A program made the position numbers and the translations under genes. Shown here in pieces: positions 1-7,425 of a DNA stretch of 12,808 bases; position 1 is the stretch's first letter, and each line of letters starts with the position of its first letter. The stretch lies in the NCBI GenBank assembly GCA_001953115.1, contig LSSL01002391.1:1-12808 (forward strand). Direction: 5' to 3'. Source of the stretch: Smittium mucronatum. Its lineage: Eukaryota; Kickxellomycota; Harpellomycetes; Harpellales; Legeriomycetaceae. The notes beneath the pieces were generated by a model. That model was not told where the DNA came from and did no database searches. It saw only the letters and a list, made by a program, of their open reading frames with translations.

Positions 1-16
1 AAAAAAAAAAAAAAAA
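1..16. repeat. A16 homopolymer
   Basis: Sixteen consecutive A at the very start of the window. It probably continues outside. Long A or T runs recur throughout the window, so this alone does not mark a retroposon tail. Confidence 0.9.
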
Positions 17-151
17 CTATTTTTTTGGAGTTTGAGCCAATTTTATTTGTATAAAAAAATATCCGTTAATTTTTAATCTAGAAATGGAGGTATTTTGATA
101 ATTTGATCATTTTTGCAAATATTTCTGGAAACCTATCATTTTTGCTATTTC

Positions 152-291
152 CCTATTAGTAAGTATTTCCCTTTAAATTTTTAAGGTTTAATACTCATAC
201 AGGCAGAAGACGGGGAGTCAATAAATAGGAATTCAGTGTATTTTTGCTTTATCTTTATTGGGTATAAATATTTCCCCTTTCCTATTAGTAA
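152..291. repeat. 11-base direct repeat pair, 129 bases apart
   Basis: CCTATTAGTAA is present exactly at 152-162 and 281-291. Both copies sit beside a TATTTCCC-type tract, so the shared block is longer but degenerate. An 11-base exact match involving C and G is less expected by chance here than an A/T word. It could be a remnant of a tandem duplication. Confidence 0.5.
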
Positions 292-554
292 AAATTACCA
301 AATCCAATTGTTTTGATATGTAAATTTATTTAATAATATAAATTATCAAAAATCAAATATTAACTCCAAAAAAAAAGTGAAAGCAACTTTTTCTAAGCAT
401 AAGCCCTAAAAGATTTTGCTGCTTGTCTCCAAAACTAGTACCTACCCATATTCGCTAAATTATTTTTAGCATTAATTTTCAGCAGATAGCAATCATTCAT
501 ATCTAAAATCAGAAATTAATACATGAAAATAATGAAATATCGCCAATTAAACAA

Positions 555-632
555 TTGCCTCAATTATTTGATACCATGACATTTGACCGATGGTTATTTC
601 ACCAGATGAAAGCATCATTAATGGCAGTTGGT
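555..632 (+). pseudogene. Copia-type gag N-terminal fragment (isolated)
   Basis: The frame starting at 555 reads without a stop to 686 (TAA at 687). It contains LFDTMTFDRWLFHQMKAS followed by LMAVG. Copia-type Gag proteins have near their N-terminus a block of the form F-D/N-G-x-N-Y/F-x-x-W-x-x-x-M-x-x-L, in which the tryptophan and the methionine after it are conserved. Here F-D-x-x-x-F-x-x-W and M-K-A-x-L are present, with one extra residue between W and M. The similarity stops at a run of ten A at 633-642, and no later gag motif follows on this strand. The fragment lies just beyond the end of element A and in the opposite orientation, so it belongs to a different, mostly lost copy. The open frame has no start codon of its own upstream of 576. 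Confidence 0.55.
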
Positions 633-642
633 AAAAAAAAAA
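633..642. repeat. A10 homopolymer at end of gag-like fragment
   Basis: Ten A directly follow the last recognisable gag codon (GGT at 630-632). The homopolymer may have expanded inside the reading frame or may mark a breakpoint. Confidence 0.8.
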
Positions 643-719
643 CTTTCCATAGGTCACTTCTCAATCAAAAAAAAATTGTCAAAACGTAATAAAATATCTA
701 ATAATAGAACTGTAAATAT

Positions 720-950
720 TATCACGATTTCATTAAAAAAAACTCCCCTTAAAAAATCTTGAAACGAATTTTAATGGTAATCTGATTGAGTGAAGATACT
801 TTTTTATTTAGATTTTATGATAGAAGAAAGCAATTAATCATGTATCTAACACAAATAATTGGATCTTGAATAAATACTTGCTAGATTAAACACATAAAGG
901 TATCATTTAGCATCAAATTTTTATTGATGGGAGCTATTCTCCATATGTGT
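720..950. other. AT-rich stretch beyond the RNase H start of element A
   Basis: No domain could be assigned. The rest of RNase H of element A would be expected here on the minus strand, but I could not recognise it. A purine tract reading AAGGGGAG on the minus strand (750-743) resembles the polypurine primer that precedes the 3' terminal repeat of copia elements. It lies closer to the RNase H start than a full domain allows, so either RNase H is truncated or the tract is coincidental. Confidence 0.3.
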
Positions 951-959
951 TTGGGTGTA

Positions 960-1050
960 TTGAAATTTTGGTAGATTGTCCATTTGGCCAAATTAATTGG
1001 AACAAATGTCTTTGGGCCATTTGTCTTTAATTGAAGTGTCGTAGAACCCT
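960..1050 (-). pseudogene. Element A RNase H start (remnant)
   Basis: Downstream of the reverse transcriptase block on the minus strand, one frame reads K-D-K-W-P-K-D-I-C-S-N, a stop, then after a few residues M-D-N-L-P-K-F. In copia elements, the segment joining reverse transcriptase to RNase H has a K-x-Q-C-P-x type stretch, followed by M-x-x-V-P-Y-x-S-A-V-G-S. The order and distance fit, but only some residues are conserved and the following G-S-L-x-Y motif is not clear. The call leans on position right after a firm reverse transcriptase match. Confidence 0.4.
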
Positions 1051-1060
1051 ATTCTATCGA

Positions 1061-1231
1061 TTAGTGAAAATTTATATAGAAAGATAGTCCATCAGCAACC
1101 ATAATTAGATTTTTTTTCTTTTTATAGGCTTCTCGCATATTTAGCAAAATTACTGATAAGCTCCAAATTTTTCTAAATTCTAGTTCAATGCGTCCATAAA
1201 GATTCAATTTCCGTCTGAGCAACATGTCCTG
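1061..1231 (-). pseudogene. Element A reverse transcriptase, catalytic region and after
   Basis: A 54-codon open frame starts at the ATG at 1,225-1,223 and ends at TAA 1,063-1,061; the frame continues upstream through Q-D. The two codons D-M plus L-L correspond to the last aspartate of the catalytic Y-V-D-D and the M-L-I/L that follows in copia reverse transcriptases. The segment V-I-L-L-N-M-R, then K-K-K-K-N-L-I, and finally F-Y-I-N matches in order the family's I-L-G-M-x-I, R-K-K-x-L-x-L-S-Q and Y-I-x-K-V. The ATG is therefore an internal methionine, not a real start. The first catalytic aspartate position reads as glutamine, so the enzyme would be inactive even without its breaks. The frame is the same register as the integrase C-terminal open frame at 1,936-1,724. 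Confidence 0.7.
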
Positions 1232-1329
1232 TTTTTATTTTACAACCACTTTAGAATGGGATATTTTAAATTCTTTCTAAGATCCAGTACTCTCTTTACT
1301 TCGGTTTTTCAGATCTTCCTATGTTATGA

Positions 1330-1395
1330 CTCCAAAACTGTAACAACTCACCAATGCAACATTTACAAGTTTTTAGGTTGTTGCTTTATAAATCT
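1330..1395 (-). pseudogene. Element A reverse transcriptase, KQAPR-type block
   Basis: On the minus strand, the frame starting at 1,395 reads R-F-I-K-Q-Q-P-K-N-L, stop, M-L-H-W, stop. Copia reverse transcriptases carry Y-G-L-K-Q-A-P-R-x-W followed by an x-x-x-L segment about 46 residues before Y-V-D-D. Here the K-Q-x-P-K/R core is kept, W has become L, and the distance to the catalytic D-M-L-L block is about 53 residues. This block is in a different frame from that one, so at least one indel lies between. A possible I-Y-x-P-P-D-L stretch directly before it may be the I-Y-M-x-Q-P-x-G-F motif, moved close by a deletion. Confidence 0.6.
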
Positions 1396-1723
1396 GGAGG
1401 ATAATATATCGATGGGAATTTTATGATTATTTGTATAAATTGGAATGTGCTGCTTATAAAATTTAAGAATTAAAATATTATTTAAAATTATTCATAAACA
1501 CTTGTATTCAATATAATGATTTGTTTTCAGAAATTTAAACTTTTGATCAAGAGTATTACAGAATAATATCCTTAAAATAACTCGTACTTTTTAAATCGTT
1601 ATAAATATTCCTTGATCTATACGTATTTTTCAACTCATGTATTGGATATTTTTGTTATATAAAATCTGGTAATTAGATAAACAACAGGTTTAGTGATTTT
1701 TTTCTAATTTAGATTTTATTTCT

Positions 1724-2065
1724 CTATTTTTTGAATACTTTATATTTTATTGAAGTATAATTTCTTTTTCCGTCATTAATTATACTAATGTAACCAATAC
1801 ATTTTAAATCCTGCAGATTTAAAATATAAGTAGCATAATTATTATCCATAAATGATGACATGATATATTCTGCTGGAAATGTTAAAGGATCGAAATTGCT
1901 GTAGATGTTCTTGCTTTTATATCCTAGATAAATCATATATTCAAACTATTCCTTTTATATTCATAAATTCATTGAATCCCTACTCATGAAACTAAAATTT
2001 TTATAGTGCGATGAAGAAAATTAACCCAAATATTAAAGTTAATTATCAATTAAATATGGTTTAAA
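1724..2065 (-). pseudogene. Element A integrase C-terminal part
   Basis: At 2,062-2,042 the minus strand reads K-P-Y-L-I-D-N. It is followed at 2,036 by L-I-F-G-L-I-F-F in another frame; together they match the copia K-P-x-x-S-H-L-R-x-F-G-C-x-x-Y segment. After about 35 residues comes the 70-codon open frame 1,936-1,724. It begins M-I-Y-L-G-Y-K-S-K-N-I-Y, then F-D-P-L-T-F, then F-M-D-N-N. This fits x-F-x-G-Y-x-S-x-x-K-x-Y-R-x-x-D-P-x-T, the end of the integrase where the R-D-V-x-F-D-E motif follows. The ATG at 1,936 is an internal residue. The final part of the open frame, from N-Y-A-T-Y on, is in the variable linker before reverse transcriptase and cannot be assigned. Integrase would insert the element's DNA copy into the genome; this copy cannot make it. 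Confidence 0.7.
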
Positions 2066-2559
2066 ATTATTTAACCAAACGATTTGTTCCCATCACAAAA
2101 AATATGTCAAATTTATGCAAAAAAAAGTATTAATGTACAAATTACACTTTTAATTATTAAAATATCTCTTTTTTAGGTATCCATATACAAACCTTAAAAA
2201 AAATATTCGCTATTTATTTTTTCGATAAATATATGAGATAAAATAATTCAAAAAATAGTTTTTATATCCTGCTAAATAAAAAAAATTAAAAAGAATCCCA
2301 TAATTTCATAAATAATTAAGATTTGATTTTATTAGTTTTTTATTTTTTTATAACACATAATATGGAGGCAGGTTTTACTTTATGTTAATAAAAACTCAAA
2401 GATTCTAATTTTACAATTAAAAAATGATATCAACAATATAATTATAGAACTTCGAATATAAAATAATAAGAAAATTAATTTTTAACACAATGCTGCTAAT
2501 GTCATTTGATAAGGATGTTTTACAAAAATTTCTTAATAAAAAATATACCTTATAAGTTA

Positions 2560-2745
2560 TAGTTTTGCAAAAAAAAACAATATGGTCGCTGATTTAATTT
2601 TAAAATAAGATATAATTTTTCGTTCTTAGGCAATATAAATAAGCTTACTACGTATATCTGAATTTATATTTTTATTGGGTATCAATACTTATTCGCCTAG
2701 GAATTTTATGAGGTGCTTTTTAAGCTAGGATCGAAAAACTTTGGA
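2560..2745 (-). pseudogene. Element A integrase N-terminal and core region
   Basis: Minus strand, about 2,735-2,690: K-A-P-H-K-I-P, then R-R-I-S-I-D-T, comparable to the end of the GAG-pre-integrase zinc region (G-K-x-x-R-x-P-F) followed by L-I-H-T-D. A P-I-K then leads, after a one-base slip, to S-K-L-I-Y-I-A, stop, E-R-K-I-I-S-Y-F-K-I-K-S-A. This matches the copia core G-x-K-Y-x-x-x-F-I-D-D-x-S-R-K-x-x-x-Y-F-L-K-x-K-S-E. The stretch holding I-D-D-x-S is partly deleted, which removes a catalytic aspartate. The later D-N-G-G-E-Y/F motif is expected near 2,540-2,480 but only a vague L-L-R-N-F resemblance is visible there. Order and spacing relative to the C-terminal part fit. Confidence 0.55.
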
Positions 2746-4270
2746 TCGATTACAAAGGATACCGCATTTTCGGGGAACATAATTTTTTCGCATCTATTAG
2801 TCGATCTTTAAGAAATCTCATAAATAGCCTTTTTTTTGAGATTATTAAAATGAATCAATGATCAAAATGAGTTCTATATAGTGCTTCATTCATTATAAAA
2901 GAGAGAATAAAAAATATATATATATGAAACTAATCTAATGAAGAATTTATTTTTCAGAATTCTTTTGGAATTTCCTCTATATTTCTTTAGATTGAGTATG
3001 ATATACAATTAGATTTAAAATTAAAATTGAGTTATGGTAATGCTATGATTATCTAAATTTTATTATATTTAAAAAACCAACTCATTTACAAGATATATCT
3101 ATCTAATTAAATATTATTTATTTTGTGGTTATAGCCTATACCCCTATCGATAATCGATCATGTCTCATCATGAAAAATGTGACTGGTTTAATTTTCTCAA
3201 GTAATAAACATTTATTAATTCGAATTTCAGTTCTTGATAGTAATATATGGTTTTAAAGAAAAGATTGATAAATCCGAATTTAAATAGAATAATTTTAAAT
3301 CTGGTCTAATAAACTAATTTTTCTCTTATGTTGGTTCATCAAAACTACAATATATATTTTCTCTACTTTTATCTAATACTTCAAGGCTATTGGTAATTAA
3401 ATATATAATATTTTCTCGTTTTTTATTTAAATAACTGCTTCTTAGAGTCATTCGAACCTAAGGAGCTATTGTTACTTTAACCTAAAAATTAGGCACCCTC
3501 ATATCAACAAAAATTTTTATAAATAAATTTTGGTTCGGATTTTTAAATTTTGGCAACAATTTTGCCAAAATCTAATCTTTTATTCTTAGAAATAGAATAT
3601 AGATATTTTCACGATTTTTTTGAATCTGATAATTAAAAAAAAATTCATCTTTTAGAAATCTGTTTATTAAAGTATCAGTAGATTTTTTGAAAACGTTTTT
3701 TTAATTTCTTTAAAAATGCTTCCAAAGATTTATTTGTATACTCCTTAAATCAAACTGAAACGCTGATATATATATTTTTTTTAATTTTGGATATTTAATG
3801 ATGTATTTAGACTCAAATTTTAAACAAAAGTAAGATATATTTTTTCTAATTATATCCACTGATCAAAAATAGAACTTCGATTCTTTATTTATAATTCTTC
3901 TATTCCTGTAAACAAAAAAAATTATTTAGGTCTGTAATTCCCATTATTAGAATTGGATATCCGAATAAAATAATTTTTATGTCGAAAATTTATAAAATTT
4001 TCTCATTCAACATAATCTTAAACCACTTTTTTTGAATTTATTGGAACTTTAATTTAGCCTAATAAATTTTTAAAAAATAAAAATAAAAAATCCTAATTCA
4101 ATTTATAAGTGTTATCTTTTTTGTAAAATAAAAAATATATAAGATCAGTTTTCATCTTATTTTTATTTTTTTATGAATACTTTTAAATTTTTATGATAAT
4201 TTACCATTTTTATTTTAAATTTTTTTCTTTCTAAGGTTTGAAAATTTATAATATATTTGATTTGATGGCA
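2745..4270 (-). other. Element A gag-protease interval, mostly unreadable
   Basis: This interval should encode the rest of Gag, the CCHC zinc knuckle, protease and the GAG-pre-integrase segment. Only weak hints exist on the minus strand: an F-C, stop, Y-E-G pattern at about 3,525-3,490 where a zinc knuckle would sit, and V-L next to E-P-T at about 3,350-3,330 where the protease D-S-G-A/T would sit. The two are about 55 residues apart, which is plausible, but each alone could be chance. Elsewhere the stretch is AT-rich with many stops. It includes a 36-codon plus-strand open frame near 2,704-2,811 that I cannot assign. Confidence 0.3.
2914..2925. repeat. (AT)6 microsatellite
   Basis: Six AT units flanked by A-rich sequence. 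It lies inside the interval assigned to element A. Similar shorter TA runs occur near 3,766 and 10,812. Confidence 0.85.
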
Positions 4271-4281
4271 TTCTAACTCGA

Positions 4282-4320
4282 TCCTTTTTAATTTTCTTAT
4301 TTATATCCATTTCTTTTAAT
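4282..4320 (-). pseudogene. Element A gag N-terminal motif (weak)
   Basis: Minus strand from 4,311: N-G-Y-K, stop, E-N, stop, K. The copia Gag signature is N-G-x-N-Y-x-x-W-K. Both stops are TAA and stand exactly where tyrosine (TAT) and tryptophan (TGG) would be, so the register fits with one and two base changes. It lies about 260 codons before the possible zinc knuckle at about 3,500, near the usual Gag distance. The motif is short and the sequence AT-rich, so chance is a real alternative. Confidence 0.35.
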
Positions 4321-5379
4321 AAAAACGGTCTCGTATAATCTATTATTGAAAGTTTTTTTACATTTTAAGAAATTATAAATTTTTAATATTGAATTAGGCT
4401 ATTGTATTTTAACTTTTGGAATTAAATGAAGCTAGAAACCCCGCTTTTAATTTATTTTTGCAGTAAAATTGAGATTTTAGGATATTTTTCAAAAACTTAC
4501 TCGTTCTTATAATCCGAATAATAATACTTCAATCGAATTCCGGCTCTTTGGGGTCTTTAACAAATTTTCAATCTATTTTAATTTTGAGCTGATATTATAG
4601 AAGGTTCCTAAATTTATATCGAAATTGAATATTAATTATTTCATGCATAATTCTAATATCTTCAAATTACCACTAAACAGAATTTTTAAAACTTGCTAAA
4701 AAAACTAACAAGATTGGCAATATTATGTTGCGTAAGGTTTATAATGGATCACTTTAAAAAATATTTTTTACTAATTTAAAATTTAATTTGTTCATGTATA
4801 CTTTTTTTGTATATTTGTGCTAATTTTGAGTGTAAAAACCTGTTTTCGTCGATAGATATCTTTTGTCTTGAGATTATTGTTTTTTTCAAAGGACTATGAC
4901 CATTTTCTTATCCCGATCCTGAAAGGGTTAAATAAAAAAAATTAACAATTACTTGTCTAAGATAATTTCTAAGCTATTCTGCCAAATTTACCCATGAGAA
5001 TTTGTTATTTTTTTGTTGAAATTGGGGGATTATATTTATAAATAAACAAAAATATAAAAATAATGTTTTTTATATTATTTATCAATTATAAATTTATTTT
5101 CAAATCATGGTCTATACAATTTCACAGGTTTTTTTGAAATAATTAAAATATTTTGCTTATAATCTATTTAAACGAAAAATGAAATAAATCTATCATTGAT
5201 ATTAAATCAATCGAACTATAAGTTAATATTAGTTAATAAGATTATGCTGAAGTCGAAATATTTGTTTACTACAGAGAAAATATTGACTCGGAACTTTTAC
5301 CCTTAGTAAACATGATGAGTCTATAGCAGGAATAAAAAATCGAATATCTCGCTCGAAATGCTTGAGATACTACGTTTTC
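4320..5379. other. AT-rich stretch without recognisable gene
   Basis: No open frame with protein character was found and no retrotransposon motif could be placed. If element A is complete at its 5' side, its leader and 5' terminal repeat would lie here, but no TG...CA ends, primer-binding site or repeat of another part of the window could be recognised. Base composition starts to shift towards higher GC near 5,250. Confidence 0.4.
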
Positions 5380-5586
5380 TTATTTTATAAATTCATAGGA
5401 TGCAAATATGGCTTCTATTGCCTTTGATTTTTGAACCGAGGTTCTGTTCAGTTTTTTAATTTTTCCAGATGGTTCATGTATGTATCTGGTAATCTTTTCA
5501 ACTGACAGCGGTTCAAAGCCCAAGTTGATGCGTTTCATTAGCCCAATAATTGTTATATTTATAATACTTGTATGATGAGTTGGGAT
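5380..5586 (-). pseudogene. Open frame, unidentified block, last segment
   Basis: Sixty-eight codons are open from 5,586 to the TAA at 5,382-5,380; from the first ATG (5,538) it is 52 residues. It starts I-P-T-H-H-T-S, runs through R-I-N-L-G-F-E-P-L-S-V-E-K-I and ends A-S-Y-E-F-I-K. It is rich in lysine and serine, lacks a membrane segment and shows no motif I know. It overlaps the preceding frame (5,671-5,513) by about 74 bases in another register, so which of the two carries the true protein between 5,586 and 5,513 is open. The stop may be the real C-terminus of the block, since nothing coding-like follows below 5,380. Confidence 0.4.
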
Positions 5587-5671
5587 TTAATTTAATTTCG
5601 CTTTTTATTTTTGTAATTAGTATGTAAGCAAATGGCATAAGATCATGTAAGAATGAGGTGTTATTTGACAT
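5513..5671 (-). pseudogene. Open frame of 52 codons, unidentified block
   Basis: Runs from ATG 5,671 to TGA 5,515-5,513. It begins M-S-N-N-T-S-F-L-H-D and has a cluster Y-K-Y-Y-K-Y-N-N-Y-W near its end. The tyrosine/asparagine cluster is typical of AT-rich sequence and reduces confidence. It may be joined to the next frame (5,586-5,380) by a frameshift or may be a chance frame opposite it. No domain recognised. Confidence 0.3.
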
Positions 5672-5917
5672 GGCCTTAGAATCGGTCTACTCTTTCTCTT
5701 TTCCGATTATGATACGCTTATCAAGTATTAAAATTATTATCTTACTTTGGTTCTATCATTTTCAATCATATTTACGTCACTCGACCTTAAAGAAAAAGCT
5801 ATCGCGAATAACCAGCATATCTTGTTAGTTAGTATTATCACTTTAATGGTTTATTTTGAAACCCTTTCCTAATAAGACTCATAATTGGTCAGATATTTAT
5901 TATTATTATTTTTATGC

Positions 5918-5938
5918 ATGATTCTTATGAGGAATCAT
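5918..5938. repeat. Inverted repeat, 7-base stem
   Basis: ATGATTC (5,918-5,924) and GAATCAT (5,932-5,938) are perfect complements around a 7-base loop. An outer GCATG (5,916-5,920) also pairs with CATGC (5,941-5,945). There is no T-run to suggest a terminator, and in a eukaryotic context it has no obvious role. Confidence 0.5.
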
Positions 5939-6012
5939 TACATGCTTTAAAAAATTCCGAGAATACCTAAATTTCGGAAATCTATTCCAATTTTTATTTA
6001 ATTTTATATAGC

Positions 6013-6207
6013 TTATTCTAAAGCCCTAACTACATATTTTTCCAGAATTTTGGTTACTGATATCTCGACTAAGTATTTAGTAATATATACAGCATATATT
6101 GGAGCTTTTACTTCTTTCGAATCCCTCAAATTCAAAATTTTTTTGTTATTCAGAACTATATTTCGATCTGCCTCTGAACGTGTTATCCTTGGATGTATAA
6201 GATCCAA
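6013..6207 (-). pseudogene. Open frame of 64 codons, unidentified block
   Basis: Complete from ATG to stop, 64 residues. It starts M-D-L-I-H-P-R-I-T-R-S-E-A-D-R-N, has a stretch K-A-P-I-Y-A-V-Y-I-T-K-Y-L-V-E-I-S-V and ends V-V-R-A-L-E. Charge is balanced and an alternating hydrophobic pattern in the middle suggests a strand-helix fold; there is no signal peptide. It overlaps the end of the 6,520-6,146 frame by 62 bases in another register and probably continues it after a frameshift. The ATG is therefore likely internal. I recognise no family. Confidence 0.4.
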
Positions 6208-6520
6208 CTAATAATCTCTGATTTTTTATCTCAATTTTGTACCGCCGATCATTCATTTCATCTAACTCCAATTATTGTTCTCCTAAGGTGGCGACTTTCC
6301 TGTTTTATGTTTTACCAGTATTGACATCACTTGCTTTATTAAAGCCATTTCTATTGATAATATCTGGGAGCCTTATCGCCGAATAAAAAACCCAAGAAAC
6401 CTTTTCAAATTTATTCACTCTAATTTTACTTTTTTTATAGATTTCGGAATTAGGTTCCATGGGGTAGGATAGATTTTTTCGCAGATTCAGTGTGTAAAAA
6501 AAGTATTTTTGTCCCTGAAA
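6146..6520 (-). pseudogene. Longest coding-like stretch of the unidentified block
   Basis: One register is open for 71 codons from 6,520 to the TAA at 6,307-6,305. After only ten codons and a second TAA (6,274-6,272) it continues 41 more codons to the TAA at 6,148-6,146. An internal ATG at 6,460 starts a 51-residue frame beginning M-E-P-N-S-E-I-Y-K-K. Other landmarks are E-K-V-S-W-V-F-Y-S-A, D-I-I-N-R-N-G-F-N-K, then N-D-R-R-Y-K-I-E-I-K and T-F-R-G-R-S-K-Y. Two stops in 125 codons is far below what random sequence of this composition would give, so I take this as real coding remains. There are tryptophans and prolines, no transmembrane segment, and no motif I can name. A readthrough or intron explanation of the two stops is possible but unsupported. 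Confidence 0.5.
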
Positions 6521-6602
6521 CTATGGATCTAGAAACCAACTAAGATAGTTTGTAAAAAAAATTTATGTATGATTAAACGTTCACATCGCGCGTTTCAAGT
6601 GA

Positions 6603-6719
6603 TTATTTGATTCTCTGGATGTCTTGGACGGAATGCTCCACTATTTTTGAGAAGTCAACCTTCTTGGAATTTCTTCTGGGTTTACTTGAGATGTGATATA
6701 GACCAACTTTGGTCAAGAT
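6603..6719 (-). pseudogene. Short open frame, unidentified block
   Basis: Thirty-eight codons from I-L-T-K-V-G-L-Y-H-I to the TAA at 6,605-6,603, including S-K-P-R-R-N-S-K-K-V-D-F-S and ending Q-D-I-Q-R-I-K. The preceding register ends with F-L-T-K-S, stop, over the same bases, which suggests one indel near 6,715 joins the two. Basic and serine-rich; no start codon. Confidence 0.35.
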
Positions 6720-7028
6720 TTAGTAAGAAAGTGATCAGAAATCTTCTTTACATCTCTAGTATTTTTAATTTGGTTGTGTCACAAAGCTTTTTTATGTAAG
6801 AAATGGTAGTAGTGTTACCTGAGTAAACAATAACATATTCCCCGCTTACCCCCTAATTCCTTAGTGCAGATAAAATTAATGTTAGATTTTTGAGTTTATG
6901 TTAATCGATATCTGTGAATTATTAGAAACAGCTTAATATTTATGTGATAAAATAACTTAGTCATGATGTAATGCTAAAATGTTTAAATATTTCGTGTATC
7001 TGATTTCTCTGATAAAAATTATTCACCA

Positions 7029-7172
7029 TTAAATTTCATTACTTTTTTCTCCCAGAACTAAATACTGTGTTTTACCATCTTTTTTAATGCCACTTAATAT
7101 ATCCATGAATTTATTTTCTCTACCTTGGCTCTTGAGATCCAGCAGCCCTACCAATAATAAAACTCCAGATAA
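7029..7172 (-). pseudogene. Open frame of 47 codons, unidentified block
   Basis: Open from 7,172 to TAA 7,031-7,029. It begins with a hydrophobic run L-S-G-V-L-L-L-V-G-L-L-D-L, followed by a soluble stretch with F-M-D-I-L-S-G-I-K-K-D-G-K and ending E-K-S-N-E-I. The hydrophobic part is too short for a confident membrane helix. A likeness to the LAGLIDADG motif was considered and rejected. The register is the same as the 6,719-6,603 frame. Confidence 0.4.
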
Positions 7173-7177
7173 CTAGT

Positions 7178-7237
7178 TCAAGTGAATTTCTTCCGCTTTA
7201 CAGGTAAATCTTGTAAGTTTAATCTTTTTATCTTCAT
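7178..7237 (-). pseudogene. Short open frame, unidentified block
   Basis: Nineteen residues from ATG 7,237, basic (M-K-I-K-R-L-N-L-Q-D-L, then K-R-K-K-F-T), ending at TGA 7,180-7,178. It lies directly before the 7,172-7,029 frame. Significant only as part of the series. Confidence 0.25.
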
Positions 7238-7296
7238 TTAATAGCTTATAATCCTGACGTCATAGTTAGCACATTATGTTTTCGGGAACTTATGAA

Positions 7297-7425
7297 CTAT
7301 ATTCTTTGGGATCTATATTGATTCATAGAATCTCGATGGACTGAGCTGAACTTGTACAAGACAAATATCAGTTTAATCTGAATCCAAGTTCCAAAAAAAT
7401 GAATTTTTTTACTTTTATTTGGATT
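7297..7425 (-). pseudogene. Open frame of 42 codons, unidentified block
   Basis: Open from N-P-N-K-S-K-K-I-H-F-F to the TAG at 7,299-7,297, containing G-T-W-I-Q-I-K-L-I-F-V-L-Y-K-F and ending Q-R-I. After the TAG the same register reads another 16 codons (F-I-S-S-R-K-H-N-V-L) before the next stop. It overlaps the end of the 7,546-7,415 frame by 11 bases, so one base gained or lost would fuse them. Confidence 0.4.

Larger units (their letters stand above)
1..554. other. AT-rich left flank with short repeated phrases, no gene seen
   Basis: No coding signal is visible on either strand. The stretch opens with a run of 16 A. Two similar phrases beginning CATTTTTGC occur at about 106 and 137. The exact 11-base word CCTATTAGTAA occurs at 152-162 and again at 281-291, both next to TATTTCCC-like sequence. 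These may be remains of a duplicated non-coding repeat or a repeat end. No terminal repeat boundary or primer-binding site could be recognised. Confidence 0.5.
960..4320 (-). mobile_element. Element A: decayed Ty1/copia retrotransposon, minus strand
   Basis: Reading the minus strand from about 4,320 downwards, copia polyprotein motifs appear in the canonical order gag, (protease), integrase, reverse transcriptase, RNase H. The strongest blocks are integrase core at 2,690-2,570, integrase C-terminus at 2,065-1,830 and reverse transcriptase at 1,395-1,061. Spacings are close to the family: the H-L-x-I-F-G position to the L-G-Y position is about 35 residues, and the K-Q-x-P block to the catalytic D-M-L-L is about 53 residues. 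The reading frame changes several times and stops are frequent, so the element is dead. Two fragments still form open frames of 70 and 54 codons. Ends and terminal repeats were not identified, so the outer limits are those of the outermost motifs. The family call is firm; gag and protease are much weaker. Confidence 0.8.

Noticed and set aside
2704..2811. 36-codon plus-strand open frame beginning E-F-Y-E-V-L-F-K
   Set aside because: Lies opposite integrase motifs of element A and shows no motif of its own; likely an antisense shadow.
6608..6645. F-D-S-L-D-V plus a nearby TGG and ATG as a Gag start of element B on the plus strand
   Set aside because: Requires several indels, and the minus strand is the more coding-like strand in this interval.
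7110..7172. L-V-G-L-L-D-L-K-S-Q-G as a LAGLIDADG homing endonuclease motif
   Set aside because: The acidic residue and glycine positions do not fit, no second motif was found about 100 residues later, and leucine-rich stretches are common.
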